A stretch of 64,000 bases of DNA from Methylopila sp. M107 (GCF_000384475.1 NZ_ARWB01000001.1:2336176-2400175), one strand, 5' to 3'. Shown: positions 34,641-44,808, counted from the first letter of the stretch. Notes: a model not told the origin generated them from the sequence alone. Translations and numbers: made by a program.

Positions 34641-37091
34641 TCAAGTGCGCGCGATCAGTCCCGCGGCGCTCTCCGCCAGCGCCTGGCGCAGCGTCTCGCT
34701 GTCGAACGGCTTGGTGACGACCGCGACGCGTCCCCCTTGGGCGAGCGAGAGCGGCGGGACGAAGTCGTCCCGGCCGGTCGCGAACACGATGGGCAGGCCG
34801 GGCCGCTGGCGCCGGCACCATTCGGCCAGCTCCTCGCCGTCGGCGTCCGGCAGGCCGAGATCGGTCAGCAGCAGGTCGAACGGCTCGGGGCGCTCGACGA
34901 TCGCCCGCGCCTTCGCGCCGGTGCGCGCCTCGAGCACCGTGTGGCCGAAACTGACCAGCAGGTCGGCGATGCTCATCGCGATCAGCAGGTCGTCCTCGAC
35001 CAGCAGGATCTTGAGCGGCTTCAGCGAGGCGGCCGCGTCGGCCCGGCCGCCGTCGTCGAGCAGCCGGCGCAGCTCACGGGCGAGCTGGTCCTTGCGGTAG
35101 GGCTTCTGGATGAGGTGCACATCGGCGTCGACGCGGCCCTGATGCACGATGACGTTCTCGGCGTAGCCCGACATGAACAGCACCTTCAGCCTCGGCTGAA
35201 GCGTGCGCGCCAGCCGCGCGAAGTCGGGCGGCGTCGGGCTGCCGGGCATGACGACGTCGGAGAGCAGCAGGTCGTAGGTCTCGCCGCGCTCGATCAGCGA
35301 ACCGGCCTCCTGGGTCGAGCCGACGGCGTCGACCCGGTAGCCGAGCGACGCCACGAGATCGGTCACGGCGCGGCGCACCGCCTCGTCGTCCTCGAGCAGC
35401 AGCACGCGCTCGCCCTGTCCGGGCGGCGCGTCGAGCGCTCCGACCTCGCGGTCGGCCTCCGCGGCCGCGAGCGCGGCGCTCCGCGGCAGCCGCAGGCGGA
35501 CGGTGGTGCCCTGGTCGGGCGCGCTCTCGATCTCGATCGAGCCGTGGCTCTGCTCGATGAAGCCCTGCACCTGCGGCAGGCCGAGCCCGGTGCCGCGGCC
35601 CTCCGGCTTGGTCGAGAAGAACGGCTCGAACACCCGCGCCAGCACGGATTTCGACATGCCGGAGCCCGAATCCGTCACCGCGATCTCGATCCGCTCGCCG
35701 TCCTCGCCCGCCGCGGCGAGGTTCCGCACGCGGATTGTGAGTCGGCCGCCCTCCGGCATGGCGTCGCGGCCGTTGATCGCAAGGTTGAGCACGGCGTTCT
35801 CGAGCTGGGCGGGATCGACCAGCGCGGTCCAGCCGCCGGGATCGCGGGCGATGTCGATCTCGATCGTTTCGCCCAGCGTCCGCTCGAACAGGTCGGACAT
35901 CGAGGCGACCAGCGCGCCGACGTCGGTCGGCTTCGGCGTCAGCGGCTGGCGGCGCGAGAAGGCGAGCAACTGGCGGGTGAGCTTCGCGCCGCGGTCGGCC
36001 CCGGCCATCGCGTCGCGCAGGCGCCGCTCGATCGCGGGGCTCATCGCGCCGCCGATCTCGGCGACCAGCAGTTCCAGGTTGCCCTTCACCACCTGCAGCA
36101 GGTTGTTGAAGTCGTGCGCGACGCCGCCGGTCAGCTGGCCGACCGCCTCCATCTTCTGGCTCTGGCGCAGCTGCTGCTCGGCGTTGCGGCGCTCGGTGAG
36201 GTCGCGCGCCGAGCCCACCACGCGGACCGTGCGCCCGTCGGCCGAGGGCACCGGCGCGAGCGCGATCTCGAACACGCGGTCCTCGCCGTCGAGCTCGAAG
36301 GTCTCCTCGTAGCGCAGCGCGTCGCGCGAGGCCGCGCAGGCCTCGATCTCCTGGATCAGCTTCTCGGCCGTGGCGGCCGGCAGCAGCTCGCCGATCTCGC
36401 GCCCGCGCATCTGCGCGCGCGAGAAGCCGAGCGCCTTCTCCATCACGCGGTTGACGGTCACGACCAAAATCGGCTCGCCCGGCGCGACCGAGACCATGAA
36501 GACGCCGTCGGTCGTGTTGTCGATATAGGCGGCGTAGAGAGCGTCGGTGTCGCGCCGGACCTCGGCCTCGCTCGCCACCCGCTTGTTGGCGTCGGCGAGG
36601 TCGACGGTGCGCTGCTCGACGAGCCGCGCGAGCTTCGCCCCCTCGGCGTCCGCCTGGTCGACGTCGCGCGCCAGGTCCTCGATGTCGGTCATCGAGCCGA
36701 CCCAGCGCTGGATCGCGCCGGCGCCGTCGCGCAGCGGCCGCGCGCGGCAGAGGAACCGGCGCCAGGAGCCGTCCTGCGTGCGGATGCGGTGCTCGTTCTC
36801 GTAAGGCTCACCGGTCGCGACGCTCTCGCTCCAGAGCCGCACGAGGTCGCCGATGTCGTCCGGGTGGATGAAGTCGATCCAGGGCCCGAGCGGGTCGGCG
36901 CCGGTCACCGCGCGCCAGCGCTCGCTGACGAACTCGGTCTCGCCGCCGGGTCCGGACGACCAGACGATGACGGGCGCCTGCTGGATCAGCGCCTCGATCA
37001 GCTCAGTCGGCCCGATATGCGAAGACGCCCGTCCGGCCGCCTGGCCGGAGGATTCGGGCGCGCCTGAAATTCGAGGCGAAATCACCGACAT
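34641..37091 (-). CDS. Hybrid sensor histidine kinase (PAS-PAS-kinase-REC-REC)
   Basis: A cytosolic-looking phosphorelay sensor of about 816 residues without clear transmembrane helices. Order: PAS/PAC (about 30-145, ending in GSMTDIEDLA), coiled coil (about 145-185), second PAS (to about 305), HisKA with the phospho-His in GGVAHDFNNLLQVVKGNLEL, HATPase (NLAINGRDAMPEGG, VTDSGSGMS, GRGTGLGLPQVQGF), then two receiver domains with phospho-Asp in LLLSDVVMPG and LLLTDLGLPDADGEE. Stand-alone kinases of this HDFNN type are common in Rhizobiales; the input signal is unknown. The start may be 37,091 or 37,154. No partner regulator is adjacent. Confidence 0.9.
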   Translation of the reverse strand: MSVISPRISGAPESSGQAAGRASSHIGPTELIEALIQQAPVIVWSSGPGGETEFVSERWRAVTGADPLGPWIDFIHPDDIGDLVRLWSESVATGEPYENEHRIRTQDGSWRRFLCRARPLRDGAGAIQRWVGSMTDIEDLARDVDQADAEGAKLARLVEQRTVDLADANKRVASEAEVRRDTDALYAAYIDNTTDGVFMVSVAPGEPILVVTVNRVMEKALGFSRAQMRGREIGELLPAATAEKLIQEIEACAASRDALRYEETFELDGEDRVFEIALAPVPSADGRTVRVVGSARDLTERRNAEQQLRQSQKMEAVGQLTGGVAHDFNNLLQVVKGNLELLVAEIGGAMSPAIERRLRDAMAGADRGAKLTRQLLAFSRRQPLTPKPTDVGALVASMSDLFERTLGETIEIDIARDPGGWTALVDPAQLENAVLNLAINGRDAMPEGGRLTIRVRNLAAAGEDGERIEIAVTDSGSGMSKSVLARVFEPFFSTKPEGRGTGLGLPQVQGFIEQSHGSIEIESAPDQGTTVRLRLPRSAALAAAEADREVGALDAPPGQGERVLLLEDDEAVRRAVTDLVASLGYRVDAVGSTQEAGSLIERGETYDLLLSDVVMPGSPTPPDFARLARTLQPRLKVLFMSGYAENVIVHQGRVDADVHLIQKPYRKDQLARELRRLLDDGGRADAAASLKPLKILLVEDDLLIAMSIADLLVSFGHTVLEARTGAKARAIVERPEPFDLLLTDLGLPDADGEELAEWCRRQRPGLPIVFATGRDDFVPPLSLAQGGRVAVVTKPFDSETLRQALAESAAGLIART

Positions 37092-37250
37092 TACGCACAA
37101 GCCCGACAGCACGCCGCAAAGGCTGCTCCCAATCGCCCGCGCGACGGCGCCCACCCCCGGATTGGGCTAGGCTAACACGAAACGGAGCGCCCTTGGCCAA
37201 CCAATCTTGAGGCCAGCCGGGTCGGGCCGGCGCGGCGCGAGCGCAGACGG

Positions 37251-39644
37251 TCAGCTCGCCTCGTCGGCGGGTCCGTCGAGCGTCTCGACCCGATCGGAGG
37301 CGCGCGTCGCCTGCGGCCGGGCGGAGGGCGCCGCGGCGGGTCGGGCGGACTCGACCGCGAGCAGCGGCGCCTTGCCGTCGCCCGCGACCCGCAGCGGCGG
37401 GGCTTTGCCGTCCCGGTCCTCGCCCATGTAGATCGTGACATGCGGGAACGGCATCTCGATGCCGCGCTCGTCGAAGATCTCCTTGACGATCTCGTTATAG
37501 GCGCGGCCGACCGCCCACTGCTTGCCGGGCTCGGTCTTGATGCGGCCCCGCACCGTGATGGCGCTGTCGCCGAAGACGGTGAGGCCCTGGATCTCGAACG
37601 GCGCGATGATCGCGGCGCCGTGCGCGGTCTCCTTCAGCCGGTCGAACGCGTCCTGCATGGCCTGCCTGACGTCGGGGATGGACTCCCGGTAGGCCACGCC
37701 CATCTCGACCATGTGGTAGCTGAAGATCTTGGTGTTGTTGGAGACGCTCTCGACCGACGAGAACGGGATCAGATGGTAGGTCCCGTTCAGCGACCGGATG
37801 CCGACGGACCGGATGGTGAGGTTCTCGACCGTCCCGGTGACGCCCGCCACCGTCACGTTGTCGCCGGTGTTCATCGCGTTCTCGAGCTGGATGAACAGGC
37901 CCGTGATGATGTCCTTCACGAGGCTCTGCGCGCCGAAGCCGATGGCGAGGCCGAGCACGCCGGCGCCGGCGAGCAGCGGCGCGATGTTCACGCCGAGCTG
38001 CGCCAGCGCCATCATGGCGACGAGGATCACGAGCGCGATCGTGAAGGCGTTGCGGAACAGCGTCAGCAGCGTCTTCTCGCGCGCGTTCGGCACATGGCCG
38101 AATTCCGGGTTCAGCCGGTATTCGACCCAGGACGACATGCCGACGAACACGCTGAGTCCGATCACGACGATCAGCCCCGCGAGCAGCGCCGATGTCGCGA
38201 CGCGGGCGCCGACCTCCGTGCCGAGCCAGCCGAGGAAGTCGAACAGCGCCCAGCTCTGCGCGACGACGAGCAGGACGAGCGCCAGGACCACGATCCGCAC
38301 GACCTTCAGGATCGCGGGGATGAAGGCGTTGAGCCGCCGCTCCAGCAGCGGCAGGCGCGCCTTGACGTTGTCGGGCACGTGCAGCCCGCCCGAGATCAGC
38401 CGCGAGATGAACGCGGTCAGCACCGTGCCGAGCGCCATGGCGGCGAGCGTCTGGGCGGTGGCGCGCGCCATGAAGGGCAGCGCCTCGGTCGGGTTGGCGA
38501 GCCAGACGACGAACAGCGCGACCAGCCAGATCAGCGCCGCGAAATGCCAGAAGCGGGCGAGGAAGGCGTAGAAGGTCGAAAGCGCGTCGCTTTTCGTGAC
38601 CTCGGTCTTCTGGGCGAGCCTCGCGCGCACCCGCGACCGGTTCTGCAGCACGATCGCGACCGCCATCATCAGGGTCGCGAACGCCACCACGATGCGAAGC
38701 GCCTGGGCGGCGGCGGGCGAGACGGCGGCGGCCACGATCGGGGCGACGAACAGGAAGGTGTAGCCGAGCGTCGATACGATCCGGCTGCCCCAGAAATACC
38801 AGTAGTTCGCCGCGTCGTCCTCGATCGGCAGAGCGCGGAGCGGCGGCTGGGCCGGCGAGAACAGCGCGCGCAGCGCGACCTTGGCGAGTTCGACCGCGAA
38901 GAACGCGTTGAGATAGAGCGTCTGCTGGATCGACATGACGCCGCTCTCGCCGAACTGCAGCGCGAAGGCGTAGCCCGCGCCCCAGGCGATCACGATCATC
39001 AGCGCGTCGACCACGACGCTCGCGATCACAAGCAGGACGCGGCCGCCGAGATGGGCGGAGGCGGCGCGCCGCCCGATCCAGCGATAGAACGGGATGCCGA
39101 GCGCGCGCAGCCCGAGAAAGACCGCGAAGGTGACGCCGATCGTGGCCGCGACCGCGATCAGCCGCCCCCAGTCGAAACCCTCGCCGCCCTCCGCGCCCGT
39201 CACGATGCTGGCGAGATCGCCCACCACCGTCACGCTCGCGGCGCTGAGCGCCGCGGCGCGCTCTGCGACCGCGCGGGTGTATTCGGCGGCGCGGCGGGCG
39301 AAGGTCGGCTCGGCCGCGCCCTCGGCCGATTTCGCGGCGTCGACGGCCGCGGCCTCCGTCGGCGCGGCGGTCGGCCCGTCGCCGCCGGTCTTGGCGCTTT
39401 CGGTCTTGGCGCTTTCGACGGACTTTTCGGGGGCCGGCGCCGCCGCGCCCTTCAGCCGCTCGATAAGCGCGGCGCGGGCCTTGTCGTCCTGCAGGATGCG
39501 GACGAGGGCGTCGACGTCGCCGCCGGGTTGCGTCTGGACGACCTTTTCAGGCGGAGACGCCGCCTCCTGCGCGAAGGCCGGGGCGACGGCCGCCGAAAGA
39601 ACGATGGCGAGCGCGAGGACTGCAAAGCGGAACGGACGGAGCAT
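37251..39644 (-). CDS. Large MscS-family mechanosensitive channel
   Basis: A 797-residue membrane protein. It has a signal peptide (MLRPFRFAVLALAIVLSAAV...AFA), a periplasmic, low-complexity Ala/Pro/Glu region (to about 110), and then about ten transmembrane helices. The last one is the pore helix (LLAGAGVLGLAIGFGAQSLV) followed by KDIITGLFIQLENAMNTGD, the MscS beta-domain (VENLTIRSVGIRSLNGTYHL) and an alpha/beta C-terminus ending in IEMPFPHVTIYMG and a Pro-rich tail. It would open at high membrane tension to release solutes during hypo-osmotic shock. It resembles the MscK/YnaI-like large members. Confidence 0.92.
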   Translation of the reverse strand: MLRPFRFAVLALAIVLSAAVAPAFAQEAASPPEKVVQTQPGGDVDALVRILQDDKARAALIERLKGAAAPAPEKSVESAKTESAKTGGDGPTAAPTEAAAVDAAKSAEGAAEPTFARRAAEYTRAVAERAAALSAASVTVVGDLASIVTGAEGGEGFDWGRLIAVAATIGVTFAVFLGLRALGIPFYRWIGRRAASAHLGGRVLLVIASVVVDALMIVIAWGAGYAFALQFGESGVMSIQQTLYLNAFFAVELAKVALRALFSPAQPPLRALPIEDDAANYWYFWGSRIVSTLGYTFLFVAPIVAAAVSPAAAQALRIVVAFATLMMAVAIVLQNRSRVRARLAQKTEVTKSDALSTFYAFLARFWHFAALIWLVALFVVWLANPTEALPFMARATAQTLAAMALGTVLTAFISRLISGGLHVPDNVKARLPLLERRLNAFIPAILKVVRIVVLALVLLVVAQSWALFDFLGWLGTEVGARVATSALLAGLIVVIGLSVFVGMSSWVEYRLNPEFGHVPNAREKTLLTLFRNAFTIALVILVAMMALAQLGVNIAPLLAGAGVLGLAIGFGAQSLVKDIITGLFIQLENAMNTGDNVTVAGVTGTVENLTIRSVGIRSLNGTYHLIPFSSVESVSNNTKIFSYHMVEMGVAYRESIPDVRQAMQDAFDRLKETAHGAAIIAPFEIQGLTVFGDSAITVRGRIKTEPGKQWAVGRAYNEIVKEIFDERGIEMPFPHVTIYMGEDRDGKAPPLRVAGDGKAPLLAVESARPAAAPSARPQATRASDRVETLDGPADEAS

Positions 39645-39815
39645 CGGACCTTCGGTCGGGCGTCTATGGCGACGCTCTTCTCGTGTCTGGATTGAACAGA
39701 CCTAGGCCGGAAATTCTCCGAGGCCAGCCAAGCCGGCGCTCAACCGGTCTTTTCGAGCCTTTACGTGGCCCGCTCAGCCCAGCCGCGAAGGCCCCCGCGC
39801 GCGCGGGGCTGACCG

Positions 39816-40034
39816 TCACGCCGTCTCCAACTCGGAATGCGATTTCAATGCGCGGTGGCCGTCGCTCTGCTCGACCAGATAGGCCGGGTTCTTCTCGGTC
39901 GCGTTGCGGCTGATCTTCGAGCCCTTGATGGTGCGCTGGACGCGGCGCTTGAAGACCTCCGCGATCTTTCCCTTCGCCGTGCCCTTGCCCCACGACCAGC
40001 TGACGGTCGATCCGACCGAAAAGGCGCTCGCCAT
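39816..40034 (-). CDS. DUF2945 (small Tudor-like) protein
   Basis: A 72-residue basic protein: MASAFSVGSTVSWSWGKGTA, GKIAEVFKRRVQRTIKGS, then NPAYLVEQSDGHRALKSHSE. These are the landmarks of DUF2945 (hypervirulence-associated Tudor-like domain), whose function is not established. GGAGG five bases before the ATG at 40,034 fixes the start. It is divergent from argE. Confidence 0.8.
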   Translation of the reverse strand: MASAFSVGSTVSWSWGKGTAKGKIAEVFKRRVQRTIKGSKISRNATEKNPAYLVEQSDGHRALKSHSELETA

Positions 40035-40184
40035 GCCGTCCTCCATTCTTTGTCGCTTGAGGAGGCAACTCGGCGCGCACAGCTTCGTTCCGGCGCCGCC
40101 TGGCGCGCGGGGGTTCAGATCGTGGCGGCGCTGGTCTAGGGTCGCGCCGGAAGTTTTTCGGCATCCCAGCACATTGCGGACCCT

Positions 40185-41342
40185 ATGGCGTCAGACGCGA
40201 CGATCGAGCAGCTCGGCCGACTGATCGGCTTCGACACCACCAGCCGGAACTCGAACCTCGACCTGATCGACTATGTCGAAACCTATCTTGCGACCTTCGG
40301 GATCGCATGCGAGCGCACGCCCGACGCGTCGGGCGCGAAGTCGAACCTGTTCGCCACGATCGGCCCGGCGGAGCGGCCGGGCTACGTGCTCTCCGGCCAT
40401 ACCGACGTGGTGCCGGTCGACGGGCAGGACTGGACCTATCCGCCCTTCTCGATGTCCCGCGCCGACGGAAAACTGTTCGGCCGCGGCGCTTGCGACATGA
40501 AGGGGTTTTTGGCCGTCAGCCTCGCGCTCGTCCCCGAAATGGTCGCGGCGAAGCTCGCGGCGCCGATCCACTTCGCCTTCTCCTATGACGAGGAAGTCGG
40601 CTGCATCGGCGTGCGCGACCTGCTGGCGGAGCTGCTGAAGCGCCCCGTTCGCCCCGCCGGCTGCATCGTCGGCGAGCCGACCTCGATGCAGGTGGTGATC
40701 GGCCACAAGGCCAAGCGCTCGCTGCGGCTCTGCGCCCACGGCCTCGCCGGCCATTCCTCCCGCGCGCCCGAATGCGTCAACGCGGTCGAATATGCGGCTG
40801 AGCTCGTGACCCGGACCACCGCGATCGGCCGTCGCTTCGCGGCCTCCGGCCCGCGCGACCCGCTCTACGACATTCCGTTCTCGACCGCCCATGTCGGCGT
40901 GTTCCGCGGCGGCTCGGCCGTCAACATCGTGCCGTCCGAGGCGACCGTGGACCTCGAGTTCCGCACCTTGCCCGAGGACGACCTCGCCGGGATCGTGGCC
41001 GAGATCTCGCGGGCCGCGGCTGAGCTGTCCGAGGAGATGCGCGCCCGCGACGCCGGTTCCGGCATCACGGTCGAGCAGATCTCCGAAATCCCCGGCCTCG
41101 CCATGGCCCCCGAGGACGACATCGTCACGCTCGCCAAGCGTTTTGCGGGCCGCAACGACCACGCCAAGGTCGCCTACGGCACAGAAGCGGGCCTGTTCGT
41201 CGAGATCGGCCGCATCCCGACCGTGGTGTGCGGACCGGGCTCGATCGGCGAGGCGCACAAGCCGGACGAGTTCGTCACCGAAGACCAGCTCGCCAAGTGC
41301 GAGGATTTCGTCCGCGGGCTGATCCGGCATTGCGAGGGGTGA
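40185..41342 (+). CDS. argE: Acetylornithine deacetylase
   Basis: Zn-dependent M20-family deacetylase of arginine synthesis, 385 residues. Metal and catalytic motifs: [49 protein letters not shown] and the dimerisation-domain His in [20 protein letters not shown], plus the C-terminal [15 protein letters not shown]. Family M20 enzymes can be mis-assigned between argE and dapE; the CDMKGF and EEVGC sequences favour ArgE. ATG at 40,185. Confidence 0.92.
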   Translation: MASDATIEQLGRLIGFDTTSRNSNLDLIDYVETYLATFGIACERTPDASGAKSNLFATIGPAERPGYVLSGHTDVVPVDGQDWTYPPFSMSRADGKLFGRGACDMKGFLAVSLALVPEMVAAKLAAPIHFAFSYDEEVGCIGVRDLLAELLKRPVRPAGCIVGEPTSMQVVIGHKAKRSLRLCAHGLAGHSSRAPECVNAVEYAAELVTRTTAIGRRFAASGPRDPLYDIPFSTAHVGVFRGGSAVNIVPSEATVDLEFRTLPEDDLAGIVAEISRAAAELSEEMRARDAGSGITVEQISEIPGLAMAPEDDIVTLAKRFAGRNDHAKVAYGTEAGLFVEIGRIPTVVCGPGSIGEAHKPDEFVTEDQLAKCEDFVRGLIRHCEG

Positions 41343-41360
41343 GACGCGAGATCTGCGGGA

Positions 41361-41964
41361 TCAGACGATCTTGCAGAACTCGTCGAACTTCGGGCGCGGC
41401 AGGCGGTCGAACATGTTCTTGCCGTCCCCGAAGCCGAGATTGACCAGGAAGTTCGTCTTGAACTTGCCGTCGGGGAAGAATTCGGCGTCGACCTTGGCCT
41501 TGTCGAAGCCCGACATCGCGCCGGTGTCGAGCCCGAGCGCGCGGGCCGCGAGGATCAGGTAGGCGCCCCATCAGCGTGCCGTTGCGGAAGGCGGTCTCGG
41601 CGATCGCCGGGTCGTTGCCGGCGAACCAGCTCTTGGCGTCGGCGTGCGGGAAGAAGCGCGGCAGGTTCTCGTGCCATTCCGTGTCATGCGCCACGATCGC
41701 GCATACCGGGGCTTTTTCCGTCTTCTCCCGGTTCTGCGCCGAGAGCGCCGGCGCGAGCCTCGCCTTGCCAGCCTCCGACGTCACGAACACGAAGCGGCCC
41801 GGCAGGCCGTTCGCGCTGGTCGGGCCCATCTTTACGAGTTCGAACAGGGCCCGCAGCGTCGTCTCGGGGACGGGCTTGTCCTCGAAGGAATTGTGGGTCC
41901 GCGCGGCGCGGAACAGCGTGTCGAGGGCCGCGTCGTCGAGCGGCGCGCGATGGGGGCCGGACAT
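41361..41964 (-). pseudogene. RutE/HadB-like nitroreductase, broken by a frameshift
   Basis: The first 130 or so residues ([59 protein letters not shown]) match malonic semialdehyde reductase of the RutE/HadB type. At about 41,566-41,569 the run CCCC (GGGG on the coding strand) has one base too many: after FRNGTLMG the frame shifts. The correct continuation ([20 protein letters not shown] ... KFDEFCKIV) is readable in the next frame to the TGA at 41,361-41,363. The protein would be disabled unless this is a sequencing error. The start has a good AGGAAAGAG ribosome binding site. Confidence 0.85.
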
Positions 41965-41997
41965 GTGGGGCTCTTTCCTGATTGCGGTGCTTGCGCC

Positions 41998-42099
41998 GGT
42001 CATTCCGGCCGAAGGGCAGGAATCCAGAAACATGAAGGTTCCAGAAAAATCCGGCGAGCGCGACGTGTCTGGACCCCGGCCCTTCGGCCGGGGTGTCGG
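41998..42099. repeat. Intergenic palindromic repeat pair (family B)
   Basis: GGTCATTCCGGCCGAAGGGC-AGGAATCCAGAAAC and GTGTCTGGACCCCGGCCCTT-CGGCCGGGGTGTCGG, in the gap between the SDR and the broken nitroreductase gene. Confidence 0.75.
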
Positions 42100-42130
42100 C
42101 TGACTGGAACTCTCGTTCGACGTCCGGGCG

Positions 42131-42922
42131 TCAGATCGTGTCCACCACGCCGCCGTCGACGCGGAGCGCCGCGCCCGTGGTTGCGGAGGCCTCCTTCGAG
42201 CAGGCGTAGACCACGATGTTGGCGACCTCCTCGACGGTCGCGGCGCGCTGGATGATCGAGGACGAGCGGTGCGCCTTCACGAAGTCGGCCGCGACCTCCT
42301 CGAGCGGCTTGCCCGACTTCGCGACCTCGTCCTTCAGCATCTCGGCGACGCCCTCCGACAGCGTCGGGCCGGGCAGCACGGAATTGACCGTCACGCCGGT
42401 CCCCGCAAGGCGCTTGGCGAGGCCGCGCGCGACCGCGATCTGGGCCGTCTTGGTCACGCCGTAATGGACCATCTCGACCGGAATGTTCACGCCGCTCTCG
42501 GAGGAGATGAACACGATGCGGCCCCAGCCGCGCTCCGCCATGCCGAGCGCATAGGCGCGCGACAGCCGCACGCCCGACATGACGTTGACCTCGAGGAAGC
42601 GCGACCACTCCTCGTCCGGCACCTCGAAGAAGTCCTGCGGATTGAAGATGCCGACATTGTTGACGAGGATGTCGGTCGCCGGCAGCGCCGAAACGAAGGC
42701 CGCGACGCCCTCGGCCGAGCCGAGATCGGCCGCGAGGCCCTTCACATCGGCGCCGGGCGCCTCGGCCTTGATGGCCGCGACCGCGGCGTCGACCTTGCCA
42801 CGGCTGCGCCCGTTGACCACGACGGTCGCGCCGGTCCGCGCGAGGCCGAGAGCGATCGCGCGGCCGATGCCCTCGGTGGAGCCGGTGACGACGGCGGTCT
42901 TGCCGGTGAGATCGATCTTCAT
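42131..42922 (-). CDS. Short-chain dehydrogenase/reductase
   Basis: NAD(P)-dependent oxidoreductase of 263 residues. It has the cofactor motif [20 protein letters not shown] (TGxxxGxG), NNVG at [10 protein letters not shown], the active-site Ser in VFISSESG, the catalytic Tyr and Lys in [15 protein letters not shown] (YxxxK) and the C-terminal [20 protein letters not shown] after strand 2 suggests NADPH preference. The substrate is unknown. Same strand as the broken nitroreductase, separated by a repeat. Confidence 0.92.
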   Translation of the reverse strand: MKIDLTGKTAVVTGSTEGIGRAIALGLARTGATVVVNGRSRGKVDAAVAAIKAEAPGADVKGLAADLGSAEGVAAFVSALPATDILVNNVGIFNPQDFFEVPDEEWSRFLEVNVMSGVRLSRAYALGMAERGWGRIVFISSESGVNIPVEMVHYGVTKTAQIAVARGLAKRLAGTGVTVNSVLPGPTLSEGVAEMLKDEVAKSGKPLEEVAADFVKAHRSSSIIQRAATVEEVANIVVYACSKEASATTGAALRVDGGVVDTI

Positions 42923-43020
42923 TGCGGGTCAGCCCCTGTTCGCCTGTGTCGAGGCCGAAACATCGGGGCGCTGCGCCAAAATTCCAGCGCGCCGGCCATT
43001 GCGCCGGCGCAATCTCCCGA

Positions 43021-43401
43021 TCAGGCGGCCTCGGCCTCCTCCAACGCCTTCACCTCGTCGTCAGAGAAGATGCGAGAGCGGATGTGGAAGCGCACTTCGC
43101 GGCCGTTCTCCAGGCTGAACATGCCGCCGCGCCCCGGCACCACGTCGAGGGTGAGGGCCGTGTGGCGCCAGTATTCGAACTGCGAGGGGCTCATGTAGAA
43201 CGGCGCGCCGCCGACATGGCCGAGCTTCACGTCGTCGTCGCCGATCATGTAGTCGCGGACGCCGTAGCACATCGGCGAGGAGCCGTCGCAGCAGCCGCCG
43301 GACTGGTGGAACAGGATATCGCCGTTCTCGTCCTGAAGGGTCTTGATCAGGTCGAGCGCCTTGTCGGTCGCCTGCACGCGAAGCGGGACGTTCTGGGTCA
43401 T
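43021..43401 (-). CDS. DUF779 domain protein
   Basis: A 126-residue protein with the diagnostic cysteine cluster ILFHQSGGCCDGSSPMCYGV, then YMIGDDDVKLGHVGGAPFYM and GMFSLENGREVRFHIRSRIF. In other bacteria it is usually next to an aldehyde or alcohol dehydrogenase gene and is thought to help that enzyme; here no such gene is adjacent, only the SDR. GGAG stands 7 bases before the ATG. The Cys/His set suggests metal binding (inference). Confidence 0.9.
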   Translation of the reverse strand: MTQNVPLRVQATDKALDLIKTLQDENGDILFHQSGGCCDGSSPMCYGVRDYMIGDDDVKLGHVGGAPFYMSPSQFEYWRHTALTLDVVPGRGGMFSLENGREVRFHIRSRIFSDDEVKALEEAEAA

Positions 43402-43662
43402 GCCGGGTCTCCTCCCGAGACCAACATAGGACGCGCCAAGCGCCGCGCGAAGTCCATCGTGCTTTGGACCGAAGTTTGGCGCCCCGGTTGACCCGGACGG
43501 TTCGCGGATTAGCTTCGTCCGCGTCTGAAAAGGCTGCGCCGGTTTGGTTGGACCGGCCGCCCCGCGCGATCCGCGGGGCCCTGGCTGGCGCGCCACAGCG
43601 TCCAAGTCCCGAGGCGAGATCCCGATCGCATTCCGCGGCGGGACTTCGAGAGGATTTGTGAC

Positions 43663-44082
43663 ATGCAGCAGCAGATGTCCGTGGTCACGCTCGGCGTGGC
43701 CGACCTTTCCCGTTCCAAGCGCTTCTACGTCGACGGTTTCGGCTGGCGGCCGGTGTTCGAGAACGCGGAGATCGTGTTCTACCAGATGAACGGCTTCGTG
43801 CTCGGGACCTGGACGAGGGACAAGCTCGCCGGGGACTCGCGCCGGCCCGACCGCGACAGCGCCGGCTTCTCGCTCGGCCACAATGTCGGAAGCCGCGAGG
43901 GCGTCGACACGGCGATCGCGCGGCTCGCGGAGCATGGCGGCGCGGTTCTGCGTCCGGCGGACGAGCCGCCGCATGGCGGCTATCGCGGCTATGTCGCCGA
44001 TCCCGACGGCCACGCCTGGGAGATCGCCTGGAACCCGGCCTTCCCGATCAGTCCTGAAGGCTATGTGACGTTCGGGATCTAG
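43663..44082 (+). CDS. VOC (glyoxalase/bleomycin-resistance) family protein
   Basis: A 139-residue vicinal-oxygen-chelate protein with two beta-alpha-beta-beta-beta units: QMSVVTLGVADLSRSKRFYV and the C-terminal YRGYVADPDGHAWEIAWNPA, where the terminal Glu is the usual metal ligand. Substrate unknown: it could be a lyase, dioxygenase-like or binding protein. It stands alone; the 261 bp upstream shows no gene. Confidence 0.88.
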   Translation: MQQQMSVVTLGVADLSRSKRFYVDGFGWRPVFENAEIVFYQMNGFVLGTWTRDKLAGDSRRPDRDSAGFSLGHNVGSREGVDTAIARLAEHGGAVLRPADEPPHGGYRGYVADPDGHAWEIAWNPAFPISPEGYVTFGI

Positions 44083-44107
44083 GTCCGGGGCCTTTATCAT
44101 TGACCGT

Positions 44108-44198
44108 TCGTCATGGTCCGGCTTGACCGGACCATCCACGCCCGATGTCGAGCTCGGCGGGACCGTGGGTCCTCCGGTCAAGCCGGAGGACGACGAGG
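44108..44198. repeat. Palindromic repeat pair
   Basis: CGTCATGGTCCGGCTTGACC-GGACCATCCACGCCCG and GACCGTGGGTCCTCCGGTCA-AGCCGGAGGACGACGAGG. It lies between the convergent VOC and dsbB genes. Confidence 0.75.
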
Positions 44199-44280
44199 TT
44201 CATTCAGAAAGCCCGGAGACAGACACTGCGCCAAGGCCGTTGGCGTATTGGGCCCGCGCCGGCGCTCCTTGGGGCGCCGG

Positions 44281-44808
44281 CTAACTCCGGCCGCGGCGGA
44301 CGCCGATGAACGCGACCGCCGCGAGCCCGAGCGAGATCAGCGCGCTGTAGCCCGCGAGCGAGACCCCGAACACGCGGAACGCTGCCTGGTCGCAAGGAAC
44401 GATGCGGGTCGTGCGCATCTGCTCGAGCAGGCCGCCGGCGGAGCTCGGCGCGGCGTTCGCGCCGGCGCAGCTCGTCGGGCCCGGCCAGAATCGCCACTCG
44501 ACGCCCGCGTGATAGACGCCGATCGCTGCGCCTGCGAGCAGCGCGATCGCGGCCAGCACAAGCAGGAGCCTTGCGGCGCCGAGGTTCCCCCGGCCCGCCA
44601 GCAGCGCCGCGAGCGCCGCGAGCGGCGCGGCGACGTAGTAGGGCCAGCGTCCCCACAGGCACAGCATGCAGGGCACATAGCCGAAGACGTGCTCGAGGAT
44701 CAGCGCGCCCCCGACGGTAAGCGCCGCGACGACCGCGACGACGAGCGCGGCGGCGGAGACGCGGCCCGATTGCTGGAGATCGGCGGCGGAGGATGCGGTC
44801 ACGGTCAT
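44281..44808 (-). CDS. dsbB: Disulfide bond formation protein B (DsbB family)
   Basis: Membrane quinone oxidoreductase that re-oxidises DsbA. It has 175 residues and four transmembrane helices. The first periplasmic cysteine pair is in YVPCMLCLWGRWPYY (CxxC); the second pair is split between PTSCAGANAAPSSAG and RIVPCDQAAFRVFG. GAGG precedes the ATG at 44,808. It is 28 bp downstream of the yqaA-like gene on the same strand, likely one unit. No dsbA is visible in the window. Confidence 0.88.
   Translation of the reverse strand: MTVTASSAADLQQSGRVSAAALVVAVVAALTVGGALILEHVFGYVPCMLCLWGRWPYYVAAPLAALAALLAGRGNLGAARLLLVLAAIALLAGAAIGVYHAGVEWRFWPGPTSCAGANAAPSSAGGLLEQMRTTRIVPCDQAAFRVFGVSLAGYSALISLGLAAVAFIGVRRGRS

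Noticed and set aside
34302-37067. A 921-codon open frame on the plus strand
   Set aside because: Antisense to the hybrid histidine kinase, whose domains are unmistakable on the minus strand.
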